Source of the DNA: Branchiostoma floridae
Lineage: Eukaryota > Chordata > Leptocardii > Amphioxiformes > Branchiostomatidae
Direction: 5' to 3'
DNA: 21,804 nt
Assembly (NCBI RefSeq): GCF_000003815.2
Contig: NC_049994.1
Coordinates: 1,614,029-1,635,832 of the forward strand
Shown here: positions 11,801 through 18,917 of the stretch, one piece after another
Position numbering within the stretch: the first letter of the stretch is position 1
Layout: every line of letters begins with the position of its first letter
Notes under the pieces: model-generated
What the model saw: the letters and a program-made list of their open reading frames with translations, nothing else
What the model was told of the DNA's origin: nothing
The model's database searches: none
Position numbers and translations under genes: made by a program

Positions 11801-13281
11801 ATCTTAGGGCAGGGCGCATCTTAGGGCGGCCCCCGTTATATACCCCCTCTACGATATCAACATAGTCTAGCTATGATAACACGCTCTCTCACACAGGGTT
11901 GACTCTCGTGGCAATGCCTTACGATATCAACCCTAGCCTCCCAACCTCAGAAAAACGATATTAGGGGTTGGCCATTAACCAACTTTCAGCCAATCGGAGA
12001 AATGCAGCTTCGTGTTGTAGAAAGACACCACATAATTCAAGAGCAAGATCGCAGTACCGGCGTAACGTCTCAGTTCTTTTAGAAGAGCGAATGTCTGTAA
12101 CTGTCAAACAATGGTGGCACCGGTCAAGAATCGATTTGGCTCATATTTTGCACAGTGATAGTACTTTGTCCACAAGCCCTAAAATAGCTTTTTTGTTGTT
12201 CAGAACCCCTCGTTGCTGTGGAAACAGGCCGAAGATTTTTTGGGACAAGTTATTAAAAAATGGCTCACTTTAAAGGACAATTGCTTAGCAACAAAACAAG
12301 AATCCAAACTTAACAAACATGCATTCAATAGACAATATATTGTTTTACATTTCATGTAAATTTCAATTGCAGAACAATAGTGGTTTGGAACTTATGGTAG
12401 TACAAAGATAGTACAAAATGACATTATCAAAATCGTGAAAAATGACCCAATTTAAAGAACAATTGCATAGCAACTACATAAGAGCTCAAACTTTGCCAGC
12501 ATTTTTCTGATAGATCTTAGGCAGTATCTGGTGTAACGTGCAGGCGAAAATATTTTACACCTACGGACTTTCAGTGCTTTACAGTTGGGTAAAATTTTCG
12601 TTTTTTTACAACATGAAAACAGTGTATTGTATTCAGCTCAGGTTGCCCGTGACATTAAATTTTACAAAAAGTTGGCTTTACTGCTAATTAATACTAGTTT
12701 AGGCATTGCTCAGATCATCACATTCTGCTTTTGTCGTTAAGTTAAATCATTGGTCAGCGATAGTGCCCTAACTTTGGTCAATTTCCATGTTTTCTACATG
12801 CCAAAATCTGCGGAAATGGCCCCAAAACTTCTTTGGTCTGTTGCCATAGCAACAAGGGGTTCTGAGTGCAACCGGTGCCACCATTGTTTGAACCTTACAG
12901 ACATTCTCTCTTAAGATTGTCGGTTCTGTGGGTAGAGGGCATCCACTGCACCAACGAAAACTGACCGAGCATAAGACGAAACCATTATCATCACGCAAGA
13001 ATATACAGGTCTTTGTGCACGCCGCGCCATACCCTGTTTGTTTGAAATTCGCAATCTTGGTGCTGATTGGCCCGCAACAAACTCATTTATATTCATCAGC
13101 AAGGTGACCTAAAGCCTTTTATTCTGAGGCTGGAAAGGTAGTGTTGACATCGTAAGGTATTGCTGCGAGAGTCAACCCTATGTGAGAGGGTGTGGTTACA
13201 GTAAAAACAATAACATACCGTCAGGAAAACCACAACAGCAGTTACCAATGTAAACGCAGCATACATCCGGGCACTGGCCAT
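5369..13281 (-). CDS. NXPE family member (neurexophilin and PC-esterase domain protein), complete six-exon model
   Basis: The spliced model joins 13281-13219, 10177-9782, 8711-8386, 7860-7628, 6953-6879 and 5889-5369. This gives 1614 nt, or 537 residues plus TAG. All introns start GT and end AG, and phases match at each junction (0,0,2,1,1). Seen: a hydrophobic anchor at about residues 7-25; a neurexophilin-like segment with YGGDFF at 108-113 and NGTYTV at 137-142; HPSEAV at 160-165; a cysteine-rich stretch at 182-238; GDST at 340-343; WAHF at 421-424; and DNVH at 514-517. Family knowledge: PC-esterases use the Ser of GDS plus an Asp-x-x-His pair, and human NXPE1 has been linked to sialic acid O-acetylation. 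Inferred: a type II membrane or secreted enzyme that modifies glycans in the secretory pathway. Sequons lie near residues 61, 137, 151, 219, 333 and 375. The exact NXPE paralogue and substrate cannot be told from sequence alone. The 5' and 3' UTR limits are not resolved. Confidence 0.88.
6152..6381 (+). repeat. Dispersed repeat family B, copy 2
   Basis: This is the direct repeat of 3888-4128, within NXPE intron 5. Shared blocks include gtattaattg, catctcctccaccaaa, atttgcgta, tgcaaatta/tgcaaatga, gatgtttacctg and taacttcc. Confidence 0.75.
6505..6550 (+). repeat. AATAAA plus (ATCAA)n-type tail
   Basis: The sequence gtgcaaaataaatcaaatcaa, then aatcaatcaaaatc, is a poly(A)-signal-like element followed by a short tandem tail. 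It lies between a family B copy and a family A copy. It is compatible with the 3' end of a truncated SINE or LINE. The body of the element is not identifiable. Confidence 0.35.
6551..6715 (+). repeat. Dispersed repeat family A, copy 3 (5'-truncated)
   Basis: The copy contains aagacctacccacataccg, aatatcaatacaatccattt, aggcattcttgagttatgct and a tail acaaacatacacacg. These are the 3' two thirds of family A. The cggaagttct part is missing. Confidence 0.65.
6879..6953 (-). CDS. NXPE exon 5: 75-nt exon with the GDST catalytic serine
   Basis: The acceptor is CCTATCTATAACAG before 6953, with a good pyrimidine tract. The exon reads GT GAC TCC ACC ATT AGA CAA TGG, so the split glycine 340 is followed by DSTIRQW. 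Ser 342 is the predicted nucleophile. It ends CCAG before GTTTGC, a donor weaker than the others. Length 75 nt keeps phase 1 to 1. The exon is below common ORF-length cut-offs and was found by translating the minus strand between exons 4 and 6. Confidence 0.85.
7091..7244. mobile_element. Foldback (inverted-repeat) element in NXPE intron 4
   Basis: Left arm 7091-7126 (ctagacccggcagagaatat...aggaaaag) pairs with right arm 7206-7244 (cttttcctgtcgaacagatt...ggctag) with a few mismatches and a small indel. The loop is about 80 nt. It has no coding capacity. Confidence 0.65.
7379..7490 (+). repeat. Dispersed repeat family A, copy 4 (3'-truncated)
   Basis: It contains aaaatcagcaccatagcaag, tccgaaacgctagatatcaa, taccagaagttccaatgcag, caccata and agagggct in family A order. 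The acctacccacatacc half is absent or too diverged. Confidence 0.65.
7628..7860 (-). CDS. NXPE exon 4: linker into the PC-esterase domain
   Basis: The acceptor is TACCACACAG before 7860. One base completes the split lysine codon 262. The donor is CAAG followed by GTACTG, in phase 1. The exon contains PACTGN (Cys 293), GHWSGKVW (residues 305-312), Cys 317, and DIQQCLANKTVYMQ. The last is the standard lead-in to the GDS block, and the exon ends just before the glycine of GDST. An NKT sequon is at 333. Confidence 0.88.
8386..8711 (-). CDS. NXPE exon 3: HPSEAV motif and cysteine-rich linker
   Basis: The acceptor is ATACATCAG before 8711. The donor is CCAAAA followed by GTAAGT, leaving phase 2. 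The exon opens with IKIQLVHPSEAV, which continues directly from GNVS at the end of exon 2, as in NXPE proteins. It then carries six cysteines at about residues 182, 197, 211, 224, 232 and 238. These include C-D-F-S and W-I-C-Q-K-P-E-K-L-P-C, the spacing of the neurexophilin-type cysteine-rich region. An NGT sequon is at 219. Confidence 0.9.
8956..9055. other. Assembly gap (100 N) in NXPE intron 2
   Basis: Exactly 100 N lie between exons 2 and 3. The join across it is supported by exon phase and by the continuous GNVS-IKIQLVHPSEAV motif. No coding sequence appears to be missing. Confidence 0.99.
9289..9460. mobile_element. TTAA-flanked foldback MITE in NXPE intron 2
   Basis: This is a nearly perfect long palindrome. 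The left arm ttaatgacccgcc...taacgcctggtcctttgc, then tataaccaccgaataaaacc, is repeated inverted on the right, ending at 9460. Arms are about 80 nt with a loop of roughly 15 nt. Differences are a 4-nt indel near cctgttcctcgg and a few substitutions. Both ends read TTAA, the target of piggyBac-type transposases, so a piggyBac-like non-autonomous element is a reasonable inference. No transposase is present. Confidence 0.8.
9520..9705 (+). repeat. Dispersed repeat family A, copy 5
   Basis: It contains gaatatcgagaccggaagtt, ccactgaagtaccata, tttcttcgtc, ctaaatatcattgagatc, and the tail aaacagacaagcacaaaaaa, in family A order but diverged. Confidence 0.65.
9782..10177 (-). CDS. NXPE exon 2: neurexophilin-like N-terminal domain
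   Basis: This exon has 132 codons, phase 0 to 0. The acceptor is ...CATGTAG just before 10177, and the donor is TCG followed by GTGAGT. The segment KGDVLTVKVVAIDKKRRPK, then YGGDFFHTRL, then HCNGTYTVQFPLYWVGNVS is the hallmark of the NXPE/neurexophilin beta-sandwich domain. Two cysteines (residues 120 and 136) and three sequons fit a luminal or extracellular domain. The first codons (ACA TGG CTG TTT) continue the hydrophobic character of exon 1, which supports the join. Confidence 0.9.
10311..10353 (+). repeat. (TG)n(TCTG)n microsatellite
   Basis: A gtgtgt run passes into three tctg units. It is the complement type of the CA/CAGA repeats found elsewhere in the window. Confidence 0.9.
10439..10735 (+). 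CDS. Possible plus-strand terminal exon with Cys-rich end and poly(A) signal, antisense inside NXPE intron 1
   Basis: After TAG at 10436-10438 the frame is open to TGA at 10694-10696. It translates with CPQNTKRYTTVRRGKFVAL, then LEPGRGYTLCEQCCKCDRD, ending HFFAC. AATAAA follows at about 10722. The stretch is GC-rich compared with the surrounding intron. A short C-x-x-C-C-x-C cluster is visible, but I cannot assign a domain. No upstream plus-strand exon is seen in this window. Two other frames are also open, which weakens the case. It could be a terminal exon of a nested gene, a retrocopy or transposon fragment, or chance. Confidence 0.25.
10768..11838. mobile_element. Terminal-inverted-repeat element in NXPE intron 1
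   Basis: The left end taacggggccgccctaagat (10768 onward, continuing gccctcttttt) is the inverse of the right end, gcgcatcttagggcggcccc then cgtta (11814-11838). The right end has an extra internal copy of the motif (gggcatcttagggca at about 11797-11811) that the left end lacks. The 1.07-kb interior has short open frames (about 60 codons each at 11124-11309 and 11319-11510, one with a CTECGG motif). No recognisable transposase is present. It is probably non-autonomous. Confidence 0.65.
11879..13194. mobile_element. Long foldback element with about 70-bp terminal inverted repeats, NXPE intron 1
   Basis: Left end 11879-11950 (ctctcacacagggttgactc, tcgtggcaatgccttacgat, atcaaccctagcctc, ccaacctcag) pairs inversely with 13124-13194. 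Identity is roughly 80-85 percent by eye. Inner segments also pair: gaatgtctgtaa...caaacaatggtggcaccggt at about 12087-12125 with 12870-12910, and cagaacccctcgttgctgtg at about 12200 with 12840-12865. The element is therefore a long imperfect foldback. It carries no long open frame. Its right end is only about 24 bp from the exon 1 donor. Confidence 0.75.
13219..13281 (-). CDS. NXPE exon 1: start codon and signal-anchor
   Basis: The ATG at 13281 sits in a good Kozak context (G at -3, G at +4). It opens 21 codons rich in A, V, L and F, which fits a signal peptide or type II anchor. The exon ends in ACG followed by GTATGT, a strong donor, in phase 0. That is the phase needed by the next exon. 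An in-frame TGA lies about 30 nt upstream (13311-13309), so the frame cannot extend far. This is the least certain exon, because short anchors have little family signature. A different 5' exon is possible. Confidence 0.6.
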
Positions 13282-13299
13282 CACGCGTTCTGCCAACAA

Positions 13300-13620
13300 A
13301 TATACGGATCAATGAATGTACAGTTGGTCATATGTGGTGTTGGGTATAAACAGACTGTTTCATAGATAAATCACAGAGCTAATAATTTAGCCATACAGAT
13401 GAAAATTGCGGTGACAAACACTTCATGCAAACAGTTCGACCTAGAATTATATGAGTCATGTACATGTTATTCATGATATTTGCTCCATCGTTGTAACTTA
13501 TAATAGTCCCGGTCACATTTGCAAACCTGGGTCAGGCTGGCAGGTATATGGTATAAAAGAAAAACTTGTTACAGAGCATACATTGTGCATATGTATCAAT
13601 ATGAACTTTAACAAGCGTTC
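13300..13620. other. Upstream flank of the NXPE gene, no gene seen
   Basis: This is the presumed 5' UTR and promoter side of the minus-strand gene. No TATA box at a convincing distance or other core promoter element could be identified. CAG at about 13290 upstream of the ATG could be an acceptor of a leading UTR exon. Confidence 0.4.
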
Positions 13621-13624
13621 GTAG

Positions 13625-13745
13625 AACTCAACCTTCGTGAAATGGGCTAGGGTTCGATTGGCAAAAATTCTCGGAATTCTACAACTTTTTTCGCGCCTAT
13701 GTAGCTGTATCATCCCTTTGAAGTGGAATAGTTGACAGATTGTCA
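13625..13745 (-). repeat. Dispersed repeat family D, copy 1
   Basis: The plus strand reads ttcgattggcaaaaattctc, ggaattctacaac, ttttcgcgcctatgtagctg, tatcatccctttgaa, gttgacag. The same order recurs at 14722-14815. On the minus strand both give short open frames with KGMIRLR or KGMIQLH, which is the reason similar peptides appear twice. Confidence 0.65.
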
Positions 13746-13827
13746 TGGTATTTGGAATGCAGATAGCTTTTGTCATGGGCCGTGAGCGAGCGAGTGAGAT
13801 AGCTTTGGAGATGCCTTACATAATCAA

Positions 13828-14600
13828 TTTTTATCATGCAAATCAGGGGCTAATTTGCATAAATAATGAGGATAGTTTATATTAATAATAATAACTAGGT
13901 GTATTTTGCCAGCCAGTAGGTACCCAAATTATACGCCTACTTCATTTCATAATAGCAGATACTCAAAGATAAGACATATGAGTCAATTCCAAGTCACCAT
14001 GAGGGTTTTAGGTGATATTTGTAATAAGTCTGAATTATGTTGAATAAAAGAATATCTAAGCCACAATAATTGATTTTTTTTTAATTGACTAAGAAAATAT
14101 TCATCTACTTGAATTCATTTGAATAGTTTAGAAACATTTTGAAAGTAACTGTACAAAATATTTTTAGAATAATTGTGAAACCTCTGTGTGATTCTTTCAC
14201 ATTTAAACTTTGCCAAATGGTAAAATTAGTTTATTGCCCCCATATGCATAAAAGTAAGCCCTGTTGTTGCCTCTGTATATTTTTAGATTTCACTGCTGGG
14301 CACTGGTGGATCCTTTGTGGTGGGTCATTGTTGCATTGACACCCAACCATACTTTGCAAGGATGTGTGAATTGCTATCTTCCCAGCCCACTGACCCATTT
14401 ACAAAATGTTACAAAGATGGTAGAAAATGGTAAATAATGGTAGAATGCTGTTATCATTATTTAGAAACCATTAGAAGTATCTAATTCCACACCATGAATA
14501 TTTCCAAAAGTTTTACAGGACGGGGGAAATATTTATAAAATTGAAATAATGTTACAAATATTTCTGAAGTATCAAATGTCGATTCTAGACATATAATTAC
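13828..14600. other. AT-rich region, no gene seen
   Basis: AT-rich non-coding DNA with a tcatgcaaatc ... gctaatttgcataaataatg palindromic segment near 13835-13868, similar in style to repeat family B. There are also several short repeats of aaaatggta near 14403-14442. No supported coding frame. Confidence 0.5.
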
Positions 14601-14721
14601 AAAACTTTAAAATCAATTCTAAACAATGAAAACAAAAATCCGCACGATGACTTGGAATGGACTCTAACTAACAAAGAGAGAAATATTAGCCTAACTGAGT
14701 TGTGTACTAGTATGTCCGATT

Positions 14722-14815
14722 GATAAAAATTCCCGGAATTGACAGCAAGTTTTCCGCGCGTACGCAATCGAATCATCCCTTTAGATGGTAATAAGGGAAG
14801 GGTTGACGGATCAAT
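14722..14815 (-). repeat. Dispersed repeat family D, copy 2
   Basis: The plus strand reads tgtccgattgataaaaattc, ccggaattgacagcaagttt, tccgcgcgtacgcaatcgaa, tcatccctttaga and gggttgac. This is a diverged direct copy of 13625-13745 with more CpG retained. Confidence 0.65.
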
Positions 14816-14899
14816 ATTGTCAATATTGACGACTTGATACATTGCATGGACGTTTCTACAAAGTGATATTATAAATTATAGTTTTTCTTTGTACAGCCC

Positions 14900-15270
14900 T
14901 CTTTACAGATCATTATTGCCGACTTGTTGCTTGCAACAATGATGATGTAGCATTCTTTGTTTCACAATGCAGTCCACTACATTGTGCATCCTATATGTCT
15001 AATGTACAATCCCTATAAACAATCTCATCAATGACTACAAGTTACTGTGAAAACCAAACCCTGCTTTGTTCAACAATGTATTGTACCTCTAGTAACTGTT
15101 ACATGTACAACCCTTTTAAAACTTATAATATAGGCCCCTGTAAACAATATCATCATTGCCCTGATTCATTGCCCTTAATCTACAGATTATCAAATCTTAT
15201 AGGAAACATTTACACCCCATCATGTATAATGTACTGTCCCTATAGTACCATTGTCTTGTAATCGTCTGGT
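14900..15270. repeat. Weak, diverged tandem-like region
   Basis: Similar blocks recur about every 110-125 bp: tgtacaatccctataaacaa (about 15004), tgtacaacccttttaaaact (about 15105), gtaaacaatatcatcattgc (about 15140) and tgtactgtccctatagtacc (about 15230). Similarity is low and could partly reflect base composition. No gene is seen. Confidence 0.3.
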
Positions 15271-15439
15271 ATATATAAGTCGTGCTGTCCTCTATTGCGC
15301 AACTATAACCTTTGGGGTCACTTCCTGTGGGGACGGGGTAAGCGCTGGTAGCAGCATGACGTAATACCACCTAAATATAGCACGATTGCGAAATACCCAC
15401 TCAGGGCCACTGTAAAACGTATTTTCCACGTACAAACAT

Positions 15440-15600
15440 CCCCTGCAAAACCGTCAGAAGCCACTAGACGAAAAAATGCCTCGTACGTTTCTTCTCCTTC
15501 TCAAGAACTACCCACATACCAAAAATCAGATCAATCTGTCATGGTCTTACGATGCTGGACTGTTCACAGACAAGCCATATATAACGTTTCTACACATACC
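15440..15600 (+). repeat. Dispersed repeat family A, copy 6 (partial)
   Basis: It contains gaagccactagacg, tttcttctcc, aagaactacccacatacc and aaaaatcagatcaatctgtc, which match the 3' half of family A. A 63-codon plus-strand frame here is explained by the repeat. Confidence 0.5.
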
Positions 15601-15854
15601 TATTGTATCATGCCAATTACCACCTAATTTGCAAAACAAGTATACAATTATGTACATTGTTATGTAAGCTGTCTGCATACCTACAGTCATTAACATCCAT
15701 CAACCCCTTCTAGCATTATTCCTTCTCAAAACCTAAAACAAGAATTAATTTCACCGCCCCTTCGAAACCCCTAGGTGGCCAAAACTTACACACCTTACTA
15801 TGCTTTTACACAGCTACCTACCACTTACAAATCATCACCCAAATAAGTCCCAAA

Positions 15855-16045
15855 CAAAAAATAGCAAAACCGGAAGTTCTGCTGCAGTACCATAACACGC
15901 CGCTAGAGCGCCCTGCCGTAGCGCAATTCCTGCCATTTCTTCGTCATGTCTAATCCTACCCACATACCAAATATCAAAACCATCCATCCACGCGTTCCCT
16001 AGTTATCAGGCTGACAAACGACCCCCTGACATCAAAACAGCACTG
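15855..16045 (+). repeat. Dispersed repeat family A, copy 7
   Basis: It contains agcaaaaccggaagttctgc, tgcagtaccataacacgccg, ctagagcgccctgccg, ccatttcttcgtcatgtcta, cctacccacataccaaatat, aaaaccatccatccacgcgt and tccctagttatcaggctgac. This is the most complete copy in the window. Confidence 0.75.
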
Positions 16046-16053
16046 ACTTTAAA

Positions 16054-16072
16054 CCCTTCGTTTCACGAAGGG
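16054..16072. repeat. Tight 8-bp hairpin
   Basis: The arms cccttcgt and acgaaggg are separated by ttc. The hairpin sits at the end of repeat family A copy 7, just before an unassigned minus-strand frame (16302-16075). It does not match the histone 3' stem-loop. Confidence 0.5.
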
Positions 16073-16536
16073 AACTAGGTTCCGAAAACCGGGTCTCGGG
16101 TGGCAAATGCGACCATAGCATTGCACATATCCGAACATGGCCTAAGGGCATCTGGCTTAAGGGCTGCCGTCAGAGTTACTTGCTCCCATTGAAACCTAGC
16201 ATAAGAGGCAATGAAACAAGACCTTGTAGAAGTACTTACCTTTATTTCAATCTTTAAAATTCTTCTCCACCAGTATGTCACAAGGGAATACTTGAAAAAC
16301 ATGCAAAGAAAACAAGGGGTTATTCTGCTCGTTTTCCCTATTAAATCTCAAAGCAGATCCTACGCGTACGGTAGCGAAACACACTCCTAGGCCGGCTTCA
16401 CTCCTCTGCCAGATTTTGATACTAACTTAATTATGCTACCGTATGATCTTTTTCGAGATTACATTCTCCCATAGGCCCAGCACAGCTGACAAAAGAAATG
16501 AAACCTCACCTTTGACCCAGTTTCCCCCCTGTCTTC

Positions 16537-16637
16537 AAATTTCTTCAGTTCACCAGTTTTGTTGACTTAGGGACAGATATGACCCAAGAACTCAGATGTG
16601 TCCCTAAGTAAACAAAACCGGTGAACTGAAGAAATTT
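16537..16637. mobile_element. Near-perfect 39-bp inverted repeat (small foldback)
   Basis: Left arm 16537-16575 (aaatttcttcagttcaccag...cttagggaca) and right arm 16599-16637 are complementary at about 37 of 39 positions, around a 23-nt loop. It resembles a solo foldback MITE or a fused pair of terminal inverted repeats. There is no coding content. Confidence 0.75.
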
Positions 16638-16740
16638 TTGACCAAAATGGGAAAGCTATCTGTTTCCTCTAACCAAAACAATCCCAAGATTGGGCAAAAT
16701 TTCCAAGGAAAAGAACGATTTCTCCCTTACTGCTCAAGTA

Positions 16741-17683
16741 NNNNNNNNNNNNNNNNNNNNNNNNNNNNNNNNNNNNNNNNNNNNNNNNNNNNNNNNNNNN
16801 NNNNNNNNNNNNNNNNNNNNNNNNNNNNNNNNNNNNNNNNNNNNNNNNNNNNNNNNNNNNNNNNNNNNNNNNNNNNNNNNNNNNNNNNNNNNNNNNNNNN
16901 NNNNNNNNNNNNNNNNNNNNNNNNNNNNNNNNNNNNNNNNNNNNNNNNNNNNNNNNNNNNNNNNNNNNNNNNNNNNNNNNNNNNNNNNNNNNNNNNNNNN
17001 NNNNNNNNNNNNNNNNNNNNNNNNNNNNNNNNNNNNNNNNNNNNNNNNNNNNNNNNNNNNNNNNNNNNNNNNNNNNNNNNNNNNNNNNNNNNNNNNNNNN
17101 NNNNNNNNNNNNNNNNNNNNNNNNNNNNNNNNNNNNNNNNNNNNNNNNNNNNNNNNNNNNNNNNNNNNNNNNNNNNNNNNNNNNNNNNNNNNNNNNNNNN
17201 NNNNNNNNNNNNNNNNNNNNNNNNNNNNNNNNNNNNNNNNNNNNNNNNNNNNNNNNNNNNNNNNNNNNNNNNNNNNNNNNNNNNNNNNNNNNNNNNNNNN
17301 NNNNNNNNNNNNNNNNNNNNNNNNNNNNNNNNNNNNNNNNNNNNNNNNNNNNNNNNNNNNNNNNNNNNNNNNNNNNNNNNNNNNNNNNNNNNNNNNNNNN
17401 NNNNNNNNNNNNNNNNNNNNNNNNNNNNNNNNNNNNNNNNNNNNNNNNNNNNNNNNNNNNNNNNNNNNNNNNNNNNNNNNNNNNNNNNNNNNNNNNNNNN
17501 NNNNNNNNNNNNNNNNNNNNNNNNNNNNNNNNNNNNNNNNNNNNNNNNNNNNNNNNNNNNNNNNNNNNNNNNNNNNNNNNNNNNNNNNNNNNNNNNNNNN
17601 NNNNNNNNNNNNNNNNNNNNNNNNNNNNNNNNNNNNNNNNNNNNNNNNNNNNNNNNNNNNNNNNNNNNNNNNNNNNNNNNNNN
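16741..17683. other. Assembly gap (943 N)
   Basis: A run of 943 N, not a default size, so its length was probably estimated from paired reads or a map. Open frames that cross it are artefacts of translating N. Confidence 0.99.
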
Positions 17684-18360
17684 GATTTATTTCATTGTAT
17701 TCATCCTGTCCTCAAGCAACCTACATGTATAAATCTCCAATATGAAGCCTCTACCATGAATTGACCAGAAAAAAAGGATGAAATGTCTTTATCAGTTATG
17801 TAGATAAGGTATTCATTAGAATATCGCACATTTTGTTATATGCACCTAGCCTATGGGTATCTTCACCTGCAATATGACTGTTTTTCTAGTATTTAGAAAC
17901 TCTATCTGGTGTTTTACCCGTGTTTCTTAAGACTGGTACTTTACCAGTGTTCTTGTAGCATTTCGCAACAGGTATATGAACTTGCGCGTAGTTAGTATTT
18001 ATAATGAGAAACTATTATTCACTTGTGTTTTTGTTAGTGCTTTGGAAATGTTTCCTGCACAAATAGAAAATACTGTGACAAATTAAAAACATGTAGCTGA
18101 CTTATTCCGTACCGTAGATGGTGTTATAAATACGTTCGCGATAGCTCTGTCTTTTTCCTCAAAAAGGTGTCTTTTTCATTTCAATGGCTTGTTTGCATCG
18201 AACCATATAGTATCGACTTTCGAGGTATAACATCTTCAGGTAAAGAGGTGCCATATAGGTGCCAGGTAACACACCATATACGTTACTCCCCAGGTGCAGC
18301 ATAGTACCAGGTAGCGAGCCTAATATGTAGTTGCTATTGAGAACCCTCCGAGAAGCAATG
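17684..18360. other. Spacer, no gene seen
   Basis: AT-rich DNA without a convincing frame, RNA gene or clear repeat. Near 18250-18315 a short segment carries several ccaggt and ggtgcc words, too degenerate to define a unit. Confidence 0.5.
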
Positions 18361-18365
18361 TCCTT

Positions 18366-18478
18366 AAGGGGGACGAAAAACACTGGTGGGTATGAAGGGG
18401 GGGGGGGGGGGAACGCTAAAGGGGGCGAAAACACTAGTGATCTCGCCCCTCGGGGGGAGGGGGGGGGGCGAGATCGCT
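18366..18478 (+). repeat. G-run cluster with hairpin and short tandem duplication
   Basis: The block aagggggacgaaaaacactg (about 18366) is repeated about 53 bp later as aagggggcgaaaacactagt (about 18419). Between them lies an unbroken run of 15 G (18397-18411). Downstream, agtgatctcgcccc (18436-18449) pairs with ggggcgagatcgct (18465-18478), enclosing a G-rich loop. G runs of 15, 6 and 10 could form quadruplexes. Confidence 0.7.
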
Positions 18479-18561
18479 GTCACACCGGCATGCTCCCGAT
18501 CTTGTGCCCTTCCGGAGACATTCCTCACCTCACCCAGGGTGCCTGATTTCGGTTGAGTGTA

Positions 18562-18910
18562 GGGGTGGGTACCGGTACAGAAAATGATGTACAGGTACGG
18601 TCCATGTCCAGAGGATGAGGACCAGAAATTGTCTGTGAAAACTTATGAATGGGCGATAATCAACACAATGGTCCATTTCGCTACAAAGAATTCTGTTTGG
18701 TGGAGTATCCGACGTCCACGGCGTTTTCAAATCCTTTCTTAGCGTAAACAACAATAAGTGCCCCTGTTTTAGACCACGTTTGACTGTAGAAACGTGGTAA
18801 AAAATGACTATCAACTCTCCTCTACTTCACTTGTTATTTTCTTGAACATGCAAGCCCCAAAACACGTGAATGCCTGTCGATAATCTGTTCATTTTAGAAT
18901 CGGTCCAACA
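18562..18910 (+). mobile_element. Dispersed repeat family C, copy 2 (interrupted)
   Basis: Matches the minus strand of 5322-4922. Shared blocks are gggtgggtaccggtac, gtgaaaacttatgaatggg, acaatggtccatttcg, ctgtttggtggagtatccga, acacgtgaatgcctg and ttcattttagaatcggtcc. The distal end is replaced by unrelated inverted-repeat sequence. A resumed end may lie at about 19785-19835. Confidence 0.7.
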
Positions 18911-18917
18911 TTCGGTC

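Noticed and set aside
13513-14842. Two minus-strand frames with similar KGMIRLR/KGMIQLH peptides, at first suggestive of paralogous exons
   Set aside because: The similarity is explained by a dispersed DNA repeat (family D). Open length is short and the frames do not share borders or splice sites.
16054-16072. Possible histone-type 3' stem-loop
   Set aside because: The stem and loop sequence does not match the histone consensus and no histone frame is next to it.
16225-16250. acttacctt resembling the 5' end of U1 snRNA
   Set aside because: Only about nine bases match and the rest of a U1 gene is absent. It is better read as a minus-strand splice-donor-like sequence.
16075-16302. 75-codon minus-strand frame with an internal GGTAAGTAC donor-like site
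   Set aside because: The donor-like site would cut the frame in the middle, no acceptor pairs with it, and the peptide is unlike any family I know.
16638-17745. Two frames of over 350 codons on the plus strand
   Set aside because: Almost all codons are N from the 943-base gap. Only a few real codons lie at each end.
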